DNA of 64,000 bases from JBNRMR01 sp050942895. GTDB taxonomy: Bacteria; Bacillota; Clostridia; Christensenellales; UBA1750. A program made the position numbers and the translations under genes. The stretch lies in contig JBMNOE010000002.1 in NCBI GenBank assembly GCA_050942895.1, positions 148,131-212,130 on the forward strand, given 5' to 3'. Below the pieces are notes generated by a model. That model worked only from the letters and a program-made list of their open reading frames with translations, made no database searches and was not told the DNA's origin. Shown here piece by piece: positions 8,496 through 16,256 of the stretch (positions within the stretch are counted from its first letter, which is position 1; every line of letters begins with the position of its first letter).

Positions 8496-9899
8496 CTATT
8501 TTTTCATATCTTCAAGATTTTTTCTTGCCTGTTTTATCTGCTCCGCCACCATTTCGGGCGCAGGCCCTCCCTGAACTCCCCGCTGGCGGACGCATTCCAT
8601 CAGCGAAATGGCGGCAAATATATCTTCTTCAAAAAGAGGGCTGGCTTTTTTATATTCGCCCATCGGCAGCGTTTCAAGGGTAAGCCCTTTTTCTATGCAA
8701 AGGTTCACCAAAGCGCCGGTGATAGCGTAGGCATCCCTGAAGGCCATGCCCTTTTTCACAAGGTAATCGGCGCAGTCAGTGGCGTTGATGAAGCCCTCCG
8801 CAGCGGCCTTCGCCATGTTTTGCGGGTAAAAAGAAGCTTCCCTCAGCATGGGCGCCAACACGTCCAGGCAGATAAGCGCCGTGTCCACCGCGTCGAATAT
8901 GGCTTCCTTGTCCTCCTGCATGTCCTTGTTGTAGGTCATGGGCAGGCCCTTCATCATTGTGAGCAGCGTCACATTGCTTCCAAAAACTCTGGCGGCCTTG
9001 CCGCGGATCAGCTCTGCGCCGTCGGGGTTTTTCTTCTGGGGCATTATGGACGAGCCCGTTGAAAAGCCGTCCGAAAGGCCCATGAAGCGGAACTCCAAGC
9101 TGCACCAGAGGATTATATCCTCCGCCAGACGGGACATGTGCATGGCCAAAATGGAAAGACAGGAGCAAAGCTCGATCACAAAATCCCTGTCGCTGACGGC
9201 GTCCATGCTGTTTTGCGTGACGCCGTTAAAGCCCAGCTTATCGCAGACTGACTGCCTGTCTATTGGGTAGGTGGTTCCCGCCAGAGCGCCGCTGCCAAGG
9301 GGCATTGTAAGAGTCCGCTTTTTGCAGTCGGCAAGCCTTTCAATATCCCGCAGGAACATCCAGGCATAGGCCATCAGGTGGTGGGCAAGGGTTACCGGCT
9401 GGCCCCTTTGCAGGTGGGTGTAGCCGGGCATCACCGTTTCCAGATGCATTTGCGAAACATCACAGAGGGCCGACACCGCTTCCCCGGCCGCGGAGCTTAT
9501 CTCGTCCATCCGCTCAGCCAGGTACATCCGTATGTCCAGCGCCACCTGATCATTCCTGCTTCTGGCTGTGTGCAGCCTTTTGCCGGCGGTGCCGATTCGC
9601 TGAGTCAGCGCCTGTTCCACGAATGTGTGTATGTCCTCGGCGGACATGTCGATCTCAAGGCTGCCGTTCATTATATCCGTCAAAATCCCTTCAAGCCCGC
9701 TCACTATGGCCTTGCTTTCTTCACGGGGAATTATACCCGTTTCCCCCAGCATACGGGCATGGGCGACGGAGCCCAAAATATCCTGCTTAAACATCCTCTT
9801 GTCAAAGCTGATGGATGAATTAAGCTCATTCAGCCTTCCGTCCACATCTCCCGCCAGCCGCCCGAACCATAGCTTCTTATTTTCCGCCTTTTCCGCCAT
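8496..9899 (-). CDS. argH: Argininosuccinate lyase
   Basis: Splits argininosuccinate into arginine and fumarate, the last step of the pathway. The 467-residue fumarase/aspartase-superfamily enzyme shows LHTARSRNDQVALD near residue 110, PGYTHLQRGQPVTLAHHL near 155, and the flexible signature loop GSSIMPQKKNPD near 280, which carries the catalytic serine. It lies 22 bases after argG in the same orientation. Confidence 0.96.
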   Translation of the reverse strand: MAEKAENKKLWFGRLAGDVDGRLNELNSSISFDKRMFKQDILGSVAHARMLGETGIIPREESKAIVSGLEGILTDIMNGSLEIDMSAEDIHTFVEQALTQRIGTAGKRLHTARSRNDQVALDIRMYLAERMDEISSAAGEAVSALCDVSQMHLETVMPGYTHLQRGQPVTLAHHLMAYAWMFLRDIERLADCKKRTLTMPLGSGALAGTTYPIDRQSVCDKLGFNGVTQNSMDAVSDRDFVIELCSCLSILAMHMSRLAEDIILWCSLEFRFMGLSDGFSTGSSIMPQKKNPDGAELIRGKAARVFGSNVTLLTMMKGLPMTYNKDMQEDKEAIFDAVDTALICLDVLAPMLREASFYPQNMAKAAAEGFINATDCADYLVKKGMAFRDAYAITGALVNLCIEKGLTLETLPMGEYKKASPLFEEDIFAAISLMECVRQRGVQGGPAPEMVAEQIKQARKNLEDMKK

Positions 9900-9921
9900 T
9901 TCCCTCTCCTTGAAAATCCAT

Positions 9922-11148
9922 CTACTTGCTCGTCTTTTCGTCCAGCAACGCCTTTATCTTTATTGGCAGGCCGTAAAGGCTGATAAAGCCCTTGCTGTCC
10001 ATCTGGTCGAAAACCTCGTCCTCGCCGAAGGTGGCGATGTCCTCATCATAAAGAGAATAGGGGCTGGTCATGCCCGCACCGATGATATTGCCCTTGTAAA
10101 GCTTTAGCTTCACACTGCCGGTCACCGTCTTTTGGGTCTCGTCCACAAAGGCGGAAAGAGCTTCCCTAAGGGGCGTGTACCAAAGGCCGTTGTAAACCAG
10201 GTCTGCAAACTCCAGCGCCATCTTCTGCTTATAGTGAAGGGTGGCTTTGTCCAGGCAGAGCTGCTCCAGCATCTCATGGGCCTGGTAGAGGATGGTGCCG
10301 CCCGGAGTCTCGTAAACGCCCCTGCTCTTCATGCCCACCAGCCTGTTTTCCACCATGTCCAAAATGCCCACGCCATGCTTGCCGCCGATTTCATTCAGCT
10401 TTTTAATCAGCTCGACGCCGCCCAGCTTTTCGCCGCCCACCGCCACAGGCACGCCCTTTTCAAAGTCCACGCAGATATATTCCGCCTTGTCGGGGGCTTC
10501 TTCGGGGGTGACGCACATCTCCATGTTGCCGTCGTACTTCGGCTCGTTGGCTGGGTCTTCAAGCTCCAGCCCCTCATGGGAAAGATGCCAGAGATTTTTA
10601 TCCTTGGAGTAGTTCGTCTCACGGGTGATGTTAAGGGGCACATTGTGCTTTTCTGCGTAGTCGATCTCGTCATCCCTGCTCTTAAGCTCCCACACCCTCC
10701 ACGGGGCGATGACGGGCATGTTGGGCGCGAAGGCCTTTATGGCCAGCTCAAAGCGGACCTGGTCATTGCCCTTTCCGGTGCAGCCGTGGGCGATGGCGTC
10801 GGCGTTTTCCTTCTTGGCGATCTCCGTTATCCTCTTGGCGATTATGGGCCTCGCAAAGGCTGTCCCCAACAGGTATTTGTTCTCATAAACCGCGCCGGCC
10901 TTCAGCGTGGGGAAAATGTATTCGTCCACGAATTCTTCCTGCAAATCCTCGATGTAGAGCTTGCTTGCGCCGGTCTTTTTTGCCTTTTCGTGCAGGCCCG
11001 AAAGCTCCTTGCCCTGACCCACATCCGCCGCCACGGCGATGATCTCGCAGCCTTCGTAGTTTTCTTTCAGCCATGGAATGATTATCGACGTATCCAGCCC
11101 GCCGGAATACGCCAGCACTATCTTTTTATAATTGTTGTCTTTTTTCAT
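9922..11148 (-). CDS. argG: Argininosuccinate synthase
   Basis: Joins citrulline and aspartate at the expense of ATP. The 408-residue protein begins with the PP-loop ATP site KIVLAYSGGLDTSIIIPWL, and has GCTGKGNDQVRFE near residue 120 and NVPLNITRETNYSKDKNLWH-type residues further on. Start: ATG at 11148 with GGAGGGG 7 bases ahead; an earlier in-frame codon at 11166 would include this site and is rejected. As first gene of the operon it lies about 30 bases downstream of the promoter at 11183-11210. Confidence 0.96.
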   Translation of the reverse strand: MKKDNNYKKIVLAYSGGLDTSIIIPWLKENYEGCEIIAVAADVGQGKELSGLHEKAKKTGASKLYIEDLQEEFVDEYIFPTLKAGAVYENKYLLGTAFARPIIAKRITEIAKKENADAIAHGCTGKGNDQVRFELAIKAFAPNMPVIAPWRVWELKSRDDEIDYAEKHNVPLNITRETNYSKDKNLWHLSHEGLELEDPANEPKYDGNMEMCVTPEEAPDKAEYICVDFEKGVPVAVGGEKLGGVELIKKLNEIGGKHGVGILDMVENRLVGMKSRGVYETPGGTILYQAHEMLEQLCLDKATLHYKQKMALEFADLVYNGLWYTPLREALSAFVDETQKTVTGSVKLKLYKGNIIGAGMTSPYSLYDEDIATFGEDEVFDQMDSKGFISLYGLPIKIKALLDEKTSK

Positions 11149-11182
11149 CTCAGTTCCCCTCCGCAATTACATGCTATTGCAT

Positions 11183-11210
11183 ATTATACGCCTTTTATTC
11201 AGGTTGTCAA
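11183..11210 (-). promoter_or_regulatory. Promoter of the arginine operon
   Basis: On the minus strand TTGACA (11210-11205) and TATAAT (11188-11183) are separated by 16 bases. The spacer itself contains CTGAATAAAA, which resembles half of an ARG box, so an ArgR/AhrC-type repressor could sit on the promoter. Confidence 0.8.
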
Positions 11211-11217
11211 CAGTTTT

Positions 11218-11233
11218 TTGTATAAATATTCAA
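11218..11233 (-). promoter_or_regulatory. Candidate ARG box (ArgR/AhrC operator)
   Basis: The minus strand reads TTGAATATTTATACAA, one mismatch from the general wTGAATwwwwATTCAw operator form. It lies 7 bases upstream of the arginine promoter -35 box. No argR gene is in the window. Confidence 0.55.
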
Positions 11234-11269
11234 TAAATATGTATTGTGAGCTAATCCCCCAAAAAGCAC

Positions 11270-11298
11270 TTGCTTCCAAAAACTGCCTATGGCATAAT
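11270..11298 (+). promoter_or_regulatory. Probable promoter of the secreted-protein gene
   Basis: TTGCTT (11270-11275) and CATAAT (11293-11298) are 17 bases apart, 35 bases before the ATG at 11333. Confidence 0.5.
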
Positions 11299-11332
11299 TA
11301 AATTGTTCAATAAAACAAAGAAGGGATCCCCT

Positions 11333-12154
11333 ATGAAGAAGCCGGCTTTGCTGATTTTGCTGATTTTCGCCCTCCCCCTGATTTTTCCTTCTTCCTTGGC
11401 GCTTGCGGAAAACAGCTTGGAGGCCGACCTCGCCTCCTGGCTGTATGACTTTTACGGCTACAAACACAGGGTTTACGCCGGCGAAGAATTCAGTGAAACC
11501 GAGCTCACCAAATATTTTGACTTAAGTGATCCTGACTCCTATGATTTCTACGAACACGAAGTTTTAGTCATTTACAAGGAGATAAAAACTTTTCATCACT
11601 ATGCCGTACAAGGCAAAAACATATTATGGTCAGACTACGACCATTCGGTTGTTGTAGGATCGGTTCGGGAGACGTCGGAAGGCCTTATTGCCGATGTTGA
11701 GCTGACTTTTTTGTTTGATTTATTCAACAGGGCCAATGAATATCCCCTTGGAGGAGTCCTTGAATACTCGCTTAAAATCGGCGAAAGCGCAACGGGTTTT
11801 TATCTAAAAGAAAAGGGTCTGAACGGATATTTCATGCCCGAAAGCGACATGGATTTTGCCATTCATGAATTTCGCGCCAATCAAGGCGGTGAAACATACC
11901 GCTTTGATGAGATTTATTCAAAAATCATAGGATACAGCGATCCGTCCTCACTAAGCCCCGAACAGGACATGAAAATACGGTATCAGTTTCTTGAGGCGGA
12001 GGGTTTCATAAACTCTGCTGGCGTTTTGGGCTCAGCTTGCGCAGAATTCAGAAAGTCGGTGGAACTTTTGCCCTCAGGCGGAGCAAAGGCTTATAAATAT
12101 GAAATAGCCGGTGGAGCAGGGGCAGCCGGACATATTGCTTATGCTGAAAAATAA
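11333..12154 (+). CDS. Secreted protein of unknown function
   Basis: Encodes 273 residues. The N-terminus MKKPALLILLIFALPLIFPS followed by SLALA-EN is a classic Sec signal peptide with a probable signal-peptidase I site after ALA. The mature part is acidic and rich in aromatic residues, with no metal site or repeat recognised. The terminal Gly/Ala stretch (GGAGAAG) is low-complexity. It has its own promoter and a strong terminator, so it appears monocistronic, diverging from the arginine operon. I do not recognise the family. Confidence 0.7.
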   Translation: MKKPALLILLIFALPLIFPSSLALAENSLEADLASWLYDFYGYKHRVYAGEEFSETELTKYFDLSDPDSYDFYEHEVLVIYKEIKTFHHYAVQGKNILWSDYDHSVVVGSVRETSEGLIADVELTFLFDLFNRANEYPLGGVLEYSLKIGESATGFYLKEKGLNGYFMPESDMDFAIHEFRANQGGETYRFDEIYSKIIGYSDPSSLSPEQDMKIRYQFLEAEGFINSAGVLGSACAEFRKSVELLPSGGAKAYKYEIAGGAGAAGHIAYAEK

Positions 12155-12200
12155 GCCTTAAAAAACATCCCTTGCCTTCCCGAAAGCCGTTAGGGAAAAT

Positions 12201-12232
12201 AAAAAGCCTTTCCTAAATAGGAAAGGCTTTTT
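12201..12232. terminator. Strong bidirectional terminator
   Basis: A perfect 14-bp stem: 12201-12214 pairs with 12219-12232 around the loop AAAT, with A runs and T runs on both sides. It serves the converging genes at 11333 and 12290. Confidence 0.92.
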
Positions 12233-12236
12233 ATTT

Positions 12237-12262
12237 GTGGGTGGGCGGGCCCGCCGCCGATG
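12237..12262 (+). repeat. G-run intergenic repeat (copy 2)
   Basis: GTGGGTGGGCGGGCCCGCCG followed by CCGATG, directly after the terminator. Its core matches copy 1 (4161-4187) and the reverse-strand copy at 43602-43633. Confidence 0.55.
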
Positions 12263-12289
12263 CAAAAAACCCGCTCTGCGCTAACCAGA

Positions 12290-12799
12290 CTAATCAGCCT
12301 CTGAGCCAAGGCCGATGCGCTTCGTGGCGTATTCATAAGCGCCCCTGTAGTCCTCCATCTCCTTGCAGCAATCCTCCAGCGCAATGCACACCATATTCTT
12401 TTCTTCCACGGTCAAAGAATCGCTGTATATTTCCTCCAGCCTGCTTCTTGCTTCTTCAGCTTCACCCCGGGCGATGAGAATATACCCCTGTATGCACACC
12501 GCCGCCGCCACAGCCGGGCTGCCTTCTTCTATCTTTTGCGCAAGGCGAAAAATCTTCTTGCCATATCCGCCGAAATCCTGCACCTTCTCCGGCAGCTTTT
12601 TCATGTCCTCATCGCTGACAAAATAGCCCATGGGCACTTCCAGCGCTTGAGCAATATGCTCCAAAGTCCTTATCGATGGCGTTGCGCTACCGTTTTCAAT
12701 CTTTGAAAGCATGTTTCTTGTCATATAGCCTTCAACGACTTCGCTTTGAGTCATCTTCCTGTGAAGGCGCAATTCGCGTATCTTCCCGCCAATGTTCAC
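12290..12799 (-). CDS. XRE-family transcriptional regulator
   Basis: A 169-residue protein with an N-terminal Cro/C1-type helix-turn-helix: GGKIRELRLHRKMTQSEVVE, then MTRNMLSKIENGSATPSIRT and LEHIAQALEVPMGYFV. The C-terminal 90 residues are helical and TPR-like (alternating short hydrophobic helices), as in many regulators that sense peptides. A GTG at 12799 is chosen because the frame upstream runs through a good promoter (12855-12883) and cannot be translated from that transcript. It diverges from the NfeD/flotillin genes and may regulate them; target unknown. Confidence 0.8.
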   Translation of the reverse strand: MNIGGKIRELRLHRKMTQSEVVEGYMTRNMLSKIENGSATPSIRTLEHIAQALEVPMGYFVSDEDMKKLPEKVQDFGGYGKKIFRLAQKIEEGSPAVAAAVCIQGYILIARGEAEEARSRLEEIYSDSLTVEEKNMVCIALEDCCKEMEDYRGAYEYATKRIGLGSEAD

Positions 12800-12854
12800 G
12801 CATACCACCGCTTTCAGAACATAGAGTATGGACCACTTACAGTAATTTAAATTT

Positions 12855-12883
12855 ACTATAGCATATAAACATTTTATTTTCAA
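12855..12883 (-). promoter_or_regulatory. Promoter of the XRE regulator
   Basis: Minus-strand TTGAAA (12883-12878) and TATAGT (12860-12855) with a 17-base spacer. It supports the GTG start at 12799. Confidence 0.7.
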
Positions 12884-12922
12884 TACTATATAGCAAAAAA
12901 GTACCAAAAAAGACTGCTTGTC

Positions 12923-12940
12923 AATTCGTTTCCACGAATT
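12923..12940. promoter_or_regulatory. Inverted repeat, possible operator
   Basis: AATTCGT-TTCC-ACGAATT, a perfect 7-bp inverted repeat between the divergent promoters of the XRE regulator and the NfeD/flotillin operon. No T run follows, so an operator is more likely than a terminator. Confidence 0.4.
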
Positions 12941-12986
12941 ACGTAGTATTTTTAAAATAATTATTCAATATTATTATCGTAATTCA

Positions 12987-13015
12987 TTGACAAATGCCCC
13001 CAGCAGTATTAAAAT
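12987..13015 (+). promoter_or_regulatory. Promoter of the NfeD/flotillin operon
   Basis: TTGACA (12987-12992) and TAAAAT (13010-13015), spacer 17 bases. This is a sigma-A type; no sigma-W type TGAAAC/CGTA signal, as used by Bacillus floT, was seen. Confidence 0.7.
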
Positions 13016-13063
13016 AAAAGTGAATTGAAATTACCATCGCTATAAGACAAAGGTGGGATGAAT

Positions 13064-13813
13064 ATGCTTTCCTGGTTCGATGCCCTTCCCCTGCTGGAAA
13101 AAATCTTTTATTACATGGCACTTCCTGCGACAGCAATTATCGTCATACAGACAGTGATGCTCATTTTCGGCGGCTTCGGCTCCGATCAAAGCGATCTGGA
13201 CGCAGGCTCATCCGATTCCTTCGGCGACATTGACGGCGATCTCGACGTTGATTTCGACGGCGATCTTGGCGTTGATCTCGACCTTGACATGGCGGAAAGC
13301 GGCCTTGACATCTCCGGCGACATCGCCGACACGGATCTGCCCGAAAGCAGCGATGTCAACGAGCGGACCGCCGGTGAAAGCGGCATCAAGTTCGTCACCG
13401 TCCGCGGCGTCATCACCTTTTTCGCCATCACCGGCTGGACCGGAATTCTCTTCATGGAGTTCAAATTTCCAGAGCTTATCTCCATAATCTTCGCCCTGAT
13501 ATTCGGCGCGGGCGCCATGGTCACGGTTGCATATCTCGTGCGCGCCCTGATGCGCCTGGACGCCAGCGGCAAGAGGAGCTATAATGCCGCCCTTGGCCAG
13601 GTCTGCGATGTTTATCTGACAATACCCGCCAGCGGCCAGGGTTCAGGCAAAGTCACCATGAACCTGGGCGGAAGGTTCTCCGAATATGATGCCATAACCA
13701 CATGCCCGCGCCCCATAAAAACCGGCGAGGTGGCCCGAGTGGTGGACATCGTCAAGATGAACGTGATGGTGGTAGAGCCGGAAAACGGCGAAGCCGGCGA
13801 AGCAATCTTTTAG
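13064..13813 (+). CDS. NfeD-like membrane protein (YuaF type)
   Basis: A 249-residue membrane protein encoded next to flotillin, the usual position of NfeD/YuaF partners. It has one transmembrane segment near residues 15-37, a highly acidic linker (about 42-105) built of repeated Asp-Gly/Asp-Leu-Asp-Val units, two more membrane segments (about 122-170), and a C-terminal beta-rich domain of about 70 residues (GQVCDVYLTIPASGQG onwards) that fits the NfeD OB fold. Two ATGs lie close together (13058 and 13064); AGGTGG is better spaced for 13064. The acidic linker is unusual in length and regularity. Confidence 0.75.
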   Translation: MLSWFDALPLLEKIFYYMALPATAIIVIQTVMLIFGGFGSDQSDLDAGSSDSFGDIDGDLDVDFDGDLGVDLDLDMAESGLDISGDIADTDLPESSDVNERTAGESGIKFVTVRGVITFFAITGWTGILFMEFKFPELISIIFALIFGAGAMVTVAYLVRALMRLDASGKRSYNAALGQVCDVYLTIPASGQGSGKVTMNLGGRFSEYDAITTCPRPIKTGEVARVVDIVKMNVMVVEPENGEAGEAIF

Positions 13814-13870
13814 CGCAATTAATCCCCAGCGCAAGCCAAAAAACAAAAACAGAAAGGTGGAATTTAAAAC

Positions 13871-15289
13871 ATGCCATACCTGATTATCTGGATATCGGTC
13901 ATCCTTCTCATCTTCTTCGGTCTTGTTGCGGCCATTTTATCCCGCTACCGCAAATGCCCCTCCGACAAGATCATGGTCATTTACGGCCGCGTGGGCGAAA
14001 CCACCAGCGGTCAAAGCCATGCCGCAGCAAAGTGCCTCCATGGCGGCGCCACCTTCATATGGCCCATCATACAGGCATTTGAATACCTCGATCTCAGGCC
14101 CATTTCAATCGGCGTGGACCTAAAAAGCGCCCTTTCACGCCAGAACATAAGGGTGGATGCTCCCTGTAATTTCACCGTGGGCATCTCCACCGAGCCCGAC
14201 ATCATGCAAAACGCTGCCGAGCGCCTTCTGGGCCTTAAGCGCAACGAGGTGCAGGATCTTGCAAGGGATATCATCTTCGGGCAGCTTCGCCTTGTAATCG
14301 CCACGATGGACATCGAGGAGATCAACACCGACCGCGACAAGTTCCTGGCCGCCGTTTCCAGCAACGTCGAAGGCGAGCTTAAGAAGATCGGCCTGCGCCT
14401 GATCAACGTCAACATGACCGACATCACCGACGAATCCGGCTACATCGACGCCCTGGGCAAGGAAGCCGCCGCCAAGGCCATAAACGACGCCAAGATCAGC
14501 GTCGCCGAAAAGGACAGGGACGGCAACATCGGCGCGGCAAACGCGCAAAGAGACCAGCGCATTCAGGTCTCCTCCGCCAACTCCGCCGCCGTCAAGGGCG
14601 AAAACGAATCCCGCATAGTCATCGCCAACTCCGAGTCACAAAGGCGCGAAAGCGAGGCCGAGGCAAACCGCAAGGCCACAGCCGCCGAAAAGGTCGCGGA
14701 AGCGAAGGCGCTCGAGGAGTCCTACGCAGCACAGAAGGAAGCCGAAACCGCCAGGGCAATGCGCGAACAGGCCACAATGGAGGCCGACGTCATCATCAGG
14801 GCGGAGATTGATAAGCGCCGCGCTGAGATCGACGCCGAGGCCGAAGCGGAGAAGATCCGCCGCCAGGCAAGGGGCGAGGCCGACGCAATATTCGCCCGAA
14901 TGGAAGCCCAGGCCCGAGGCGTGGAGGAGCTCCTTTCCCGTCAGGCCGCAGGTCTGTCCAAGATAATGGACGCTGCCGGCGGAAACGCAGACGCGGCTGT
15001 CAAGATGATGATCGCTGAAAAGATGGAGGCCATCGTCAAGGCTCAGACCGAGGCCGTAAAGAACCTGAAGATCGACAAGGTCACCGTATGGGACGGCGGA
15101 ACCGACGCGAGCGGCAAGAACGCCACCGCCAATTTCGCCTCGGGGCTCATAAAATCGCTGCCCCCGCTGAATGATATGTTTGAGATGGCCGGCCTTTCGC
15201 TGCCCAGCATCCTCTCCGTTGACGGGAAAAAGACGGAAGCCCTGCCGCAGGCCGTTGAAGCCCCACAGGCCGAAAGCGCTGCGCAGTAA
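13871..15289 (+). CDS. floT: Flotillin-like SPFH protein (FloT/YuaG type)
   Basis: A 472-residue membrane-scaffold protein. The N-terminal 25 residues form a hydrophobic anchor, an SPFH/band-7 domain follows (DKIMVIYGRVG to about residue 190), then a long Ala/Glu-rich coiled coil (about 190-370) with repeated EAEA/AEAEK units, and a short C-terminal region ending in Gln/Ala. Flotillins organise membrane microdomains and need the NfeD partner encoded 57 bases upstream. The gene keeps the order seen in Bacillus yuaF-floT-yuaI, with a GNAT gene next. Confidence 0.92.
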   Translation: MPYLIIWISVILLIFFGLVAAILSRYRKCPSDKIMVIYGRVGETTSGQSHAAAKCLHGGATFIWPIIQAFEYLDLRPISIGVDLKSALSRQNIRVDAPCNFTVGISTEPDIMQNAAERLLGLKRNEVQDLARDIIFGQLRLVIATMDIEEINTDRDKFLAAVSSNVEGELKKIGLRLINVNMTDITDESGYIDALGKEAAAKAINDAKISVAEKDRDGNIGAANAQRDQRIQVSSANSAAVKGENESRIVIANSESQRRESEAEANRKATAAEKVAEAKALEESYAAQKEAETARAMREQATMEADVIIRAEIDKRRAEIDAEAEAEKIRRQARGEADAIFARMEAQARGVEELLSRQAAGLSKIMDAAGGNADAAVKMMIAEKMEAIVKAQTEAVKNLKIDKVTVWDGGTDASGKNATANFASGLIKSLPPLNDMFEMAGLSLPSILSVDGKKTEALPQAVEAPQAESAAQ

Positions 15290-15331
15290 AAAACGAAGCT
15301 TACTTTCCGGACGCTCCTTAGGGAGATGCAA

Positions 15332-15367
15332 GCAAAGCCGCCTTGCTAAGAGCAACGGCGGTTTTGC
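15332..15367 (+). terminator. Hairpin after the flotillin gene
   Basis: GCAAAGCCGCC (15332-15342) pairs with GGCGGTTTTGC (15357-15367), with TTGCT/AGCAA extending the stem inside. Only a short T run is present, so it may be a partial terminator or processing site. Confidence 0.5.
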
Positions 15368-15373
15368 GGCATC

Positions 15374-15396
15374 GTGGGCGGGTGGGTGCGCCGCCG
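15374..15396 (+). repeat. G-run intergenic repeat (copy 3, diverged)
   Basis: GTGGGCGGGTGGGTGCGCCG followed by CCG, in the gap between flotillin and the GNAT gene. It shares the three-G-run core of the other copies. Confidence 0.45.
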
Positions 15397-15447
15397 GTAG
15401 AGGAAATCGCCCCCCAAGAGCAATTCTTTATTACTGGAAGTGATGAT

Positions 15448-15972
15448 ATGAATGAAAAGATAATCCTGGAGCGCCCCGGCCCCCAGCACATGGATGACGT
15501 TTTCTCCTACATGCAGGAGCATATCGGCCAGGGCGAATACCATCTGCACGGCTCCGGCGGGCTGGACAAGGCCCTTTCCTATGAGGAATGGCTGGAGGAT
15601 CTCCGCCATGAACAAACGCAGCCTAAGGAAGGCCTCGTTCCCGCCACCACCTTTTTCGCCGTTAGAAAGCATGACAGGAAGCTTATCGGCGCCATTCAGA
15701 TTCGTCATGAGCTGAACGACTTTCTCCTTAAATACTACGGCCATATAGGCTTCGGCGTAAGACCCATGGAACGCAAAAAGGGCTATGCCACCCAAATGCT
15801 CGGCCTGGCTCTGGATTACTGCCGCCAGTTAGGCCTTGAAAACATCCTCATTTCCTGCGATAAAACCAACGCCGCCTCCGCCGCGACAATACAAAAATGC
15901 GGCGGCGTTCTTGAAAACGAAGTCGCCCAGGAGGACGGCAGCCTCCTTCAGCGCTACTGGATTTCTTTGTAG
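15448..15972 (+). CDS. GNAT-family N-acetyltransferase
   Basis: A 174-residue acetyltransferase. The acetyl-CoA loop is GVRPMERKKGYATQMLGLAL near residue 110, and the C-terminal motif is SCDKTNAASAATIQKCGGV. It matches the shape of the YuaI-like acetyltransferase that follows floT in Bacillus, although a specific orthology is an inference from position. The ATG at 15448 is preceded by GGAAGTGAT; earlier in-frame codons run back through the hairpin and repeat and are unlikely. Followed by its own terminator. Confidence 0.82.
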   Translation: MNEKIILERPGPQHMDDVFSYMQEHIGQGEYHLHGSGGLDKALSYEEWLEDLRHEQTQPKEGLVPATTFFAVRKHDRKLIGAIQIRHELNDFLLKYYGHIGFGVRPMERKKGYATQMLGLALDYCRQLGLENILISCDKTNAASAATIQKCGGVLENEVAQEDGSLLQRYWISL

Positions 15973-15997
15973 CTTAAGAAACAACTTGAGAAAAACC

Positions 15998-16031
15998 AAG
16001 CCCCGTCGTACATACTACAGTGGGGCTTTTT
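15998..16031 (+). terminator. Terminator of the GNAT gene
   Basis: AAGCCCC (15998-16004) pairs with GGGGCTT (16022-16028), followed by further Ts. Confidence 0.75.
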
Positions 16032-16256
16032 AGTTTGTTTTTTCAGATATCCTTAAGGGCGCCGCCCTCAAACTCCAGCCAAAGCGAGGCTCCCTTTGTA
16101 ATACCCTTATCACAATAAAACCTTTTTATAAAGGACCAAAGGAATTCTTCCCATTTCGTGTTCCCCTTCCTCAATGATCAAGAGCGCGGGAGAAAGGGTC
16201 AAGGGGTTTTATCCCTTGCGGGTGCGGGGTGGAGCCCCGGCACGCCTCCCCCCCGG
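16032..16256. other. Intergenic region with repeat-like sequence
   Basis: It holds a G-rich stretch at about 16210-16245 (GCGGGTGCGGGGTGGAGCCC) that resembles the dispersed repeat, and a 43-codon minus-strand frame (16043-16174) that would need a TTG start without a ribosome site. The frame looks like part of a repeat or gene remnant; no gene is called. Confidence 0.4.

Noticed and set aside
11149..11332. T-box or attenuator ahead of the arginine operon
   Set aside because: The leader between promoter and argG is only about 30 bases, too short for a T-box; operator control is more likely.
16043..16174. A 43-codon minus-strand frame rich in Lys and Trp
   Set aside because: It would need a TTG start without a ribosome site and lies in repeat-like sequence.
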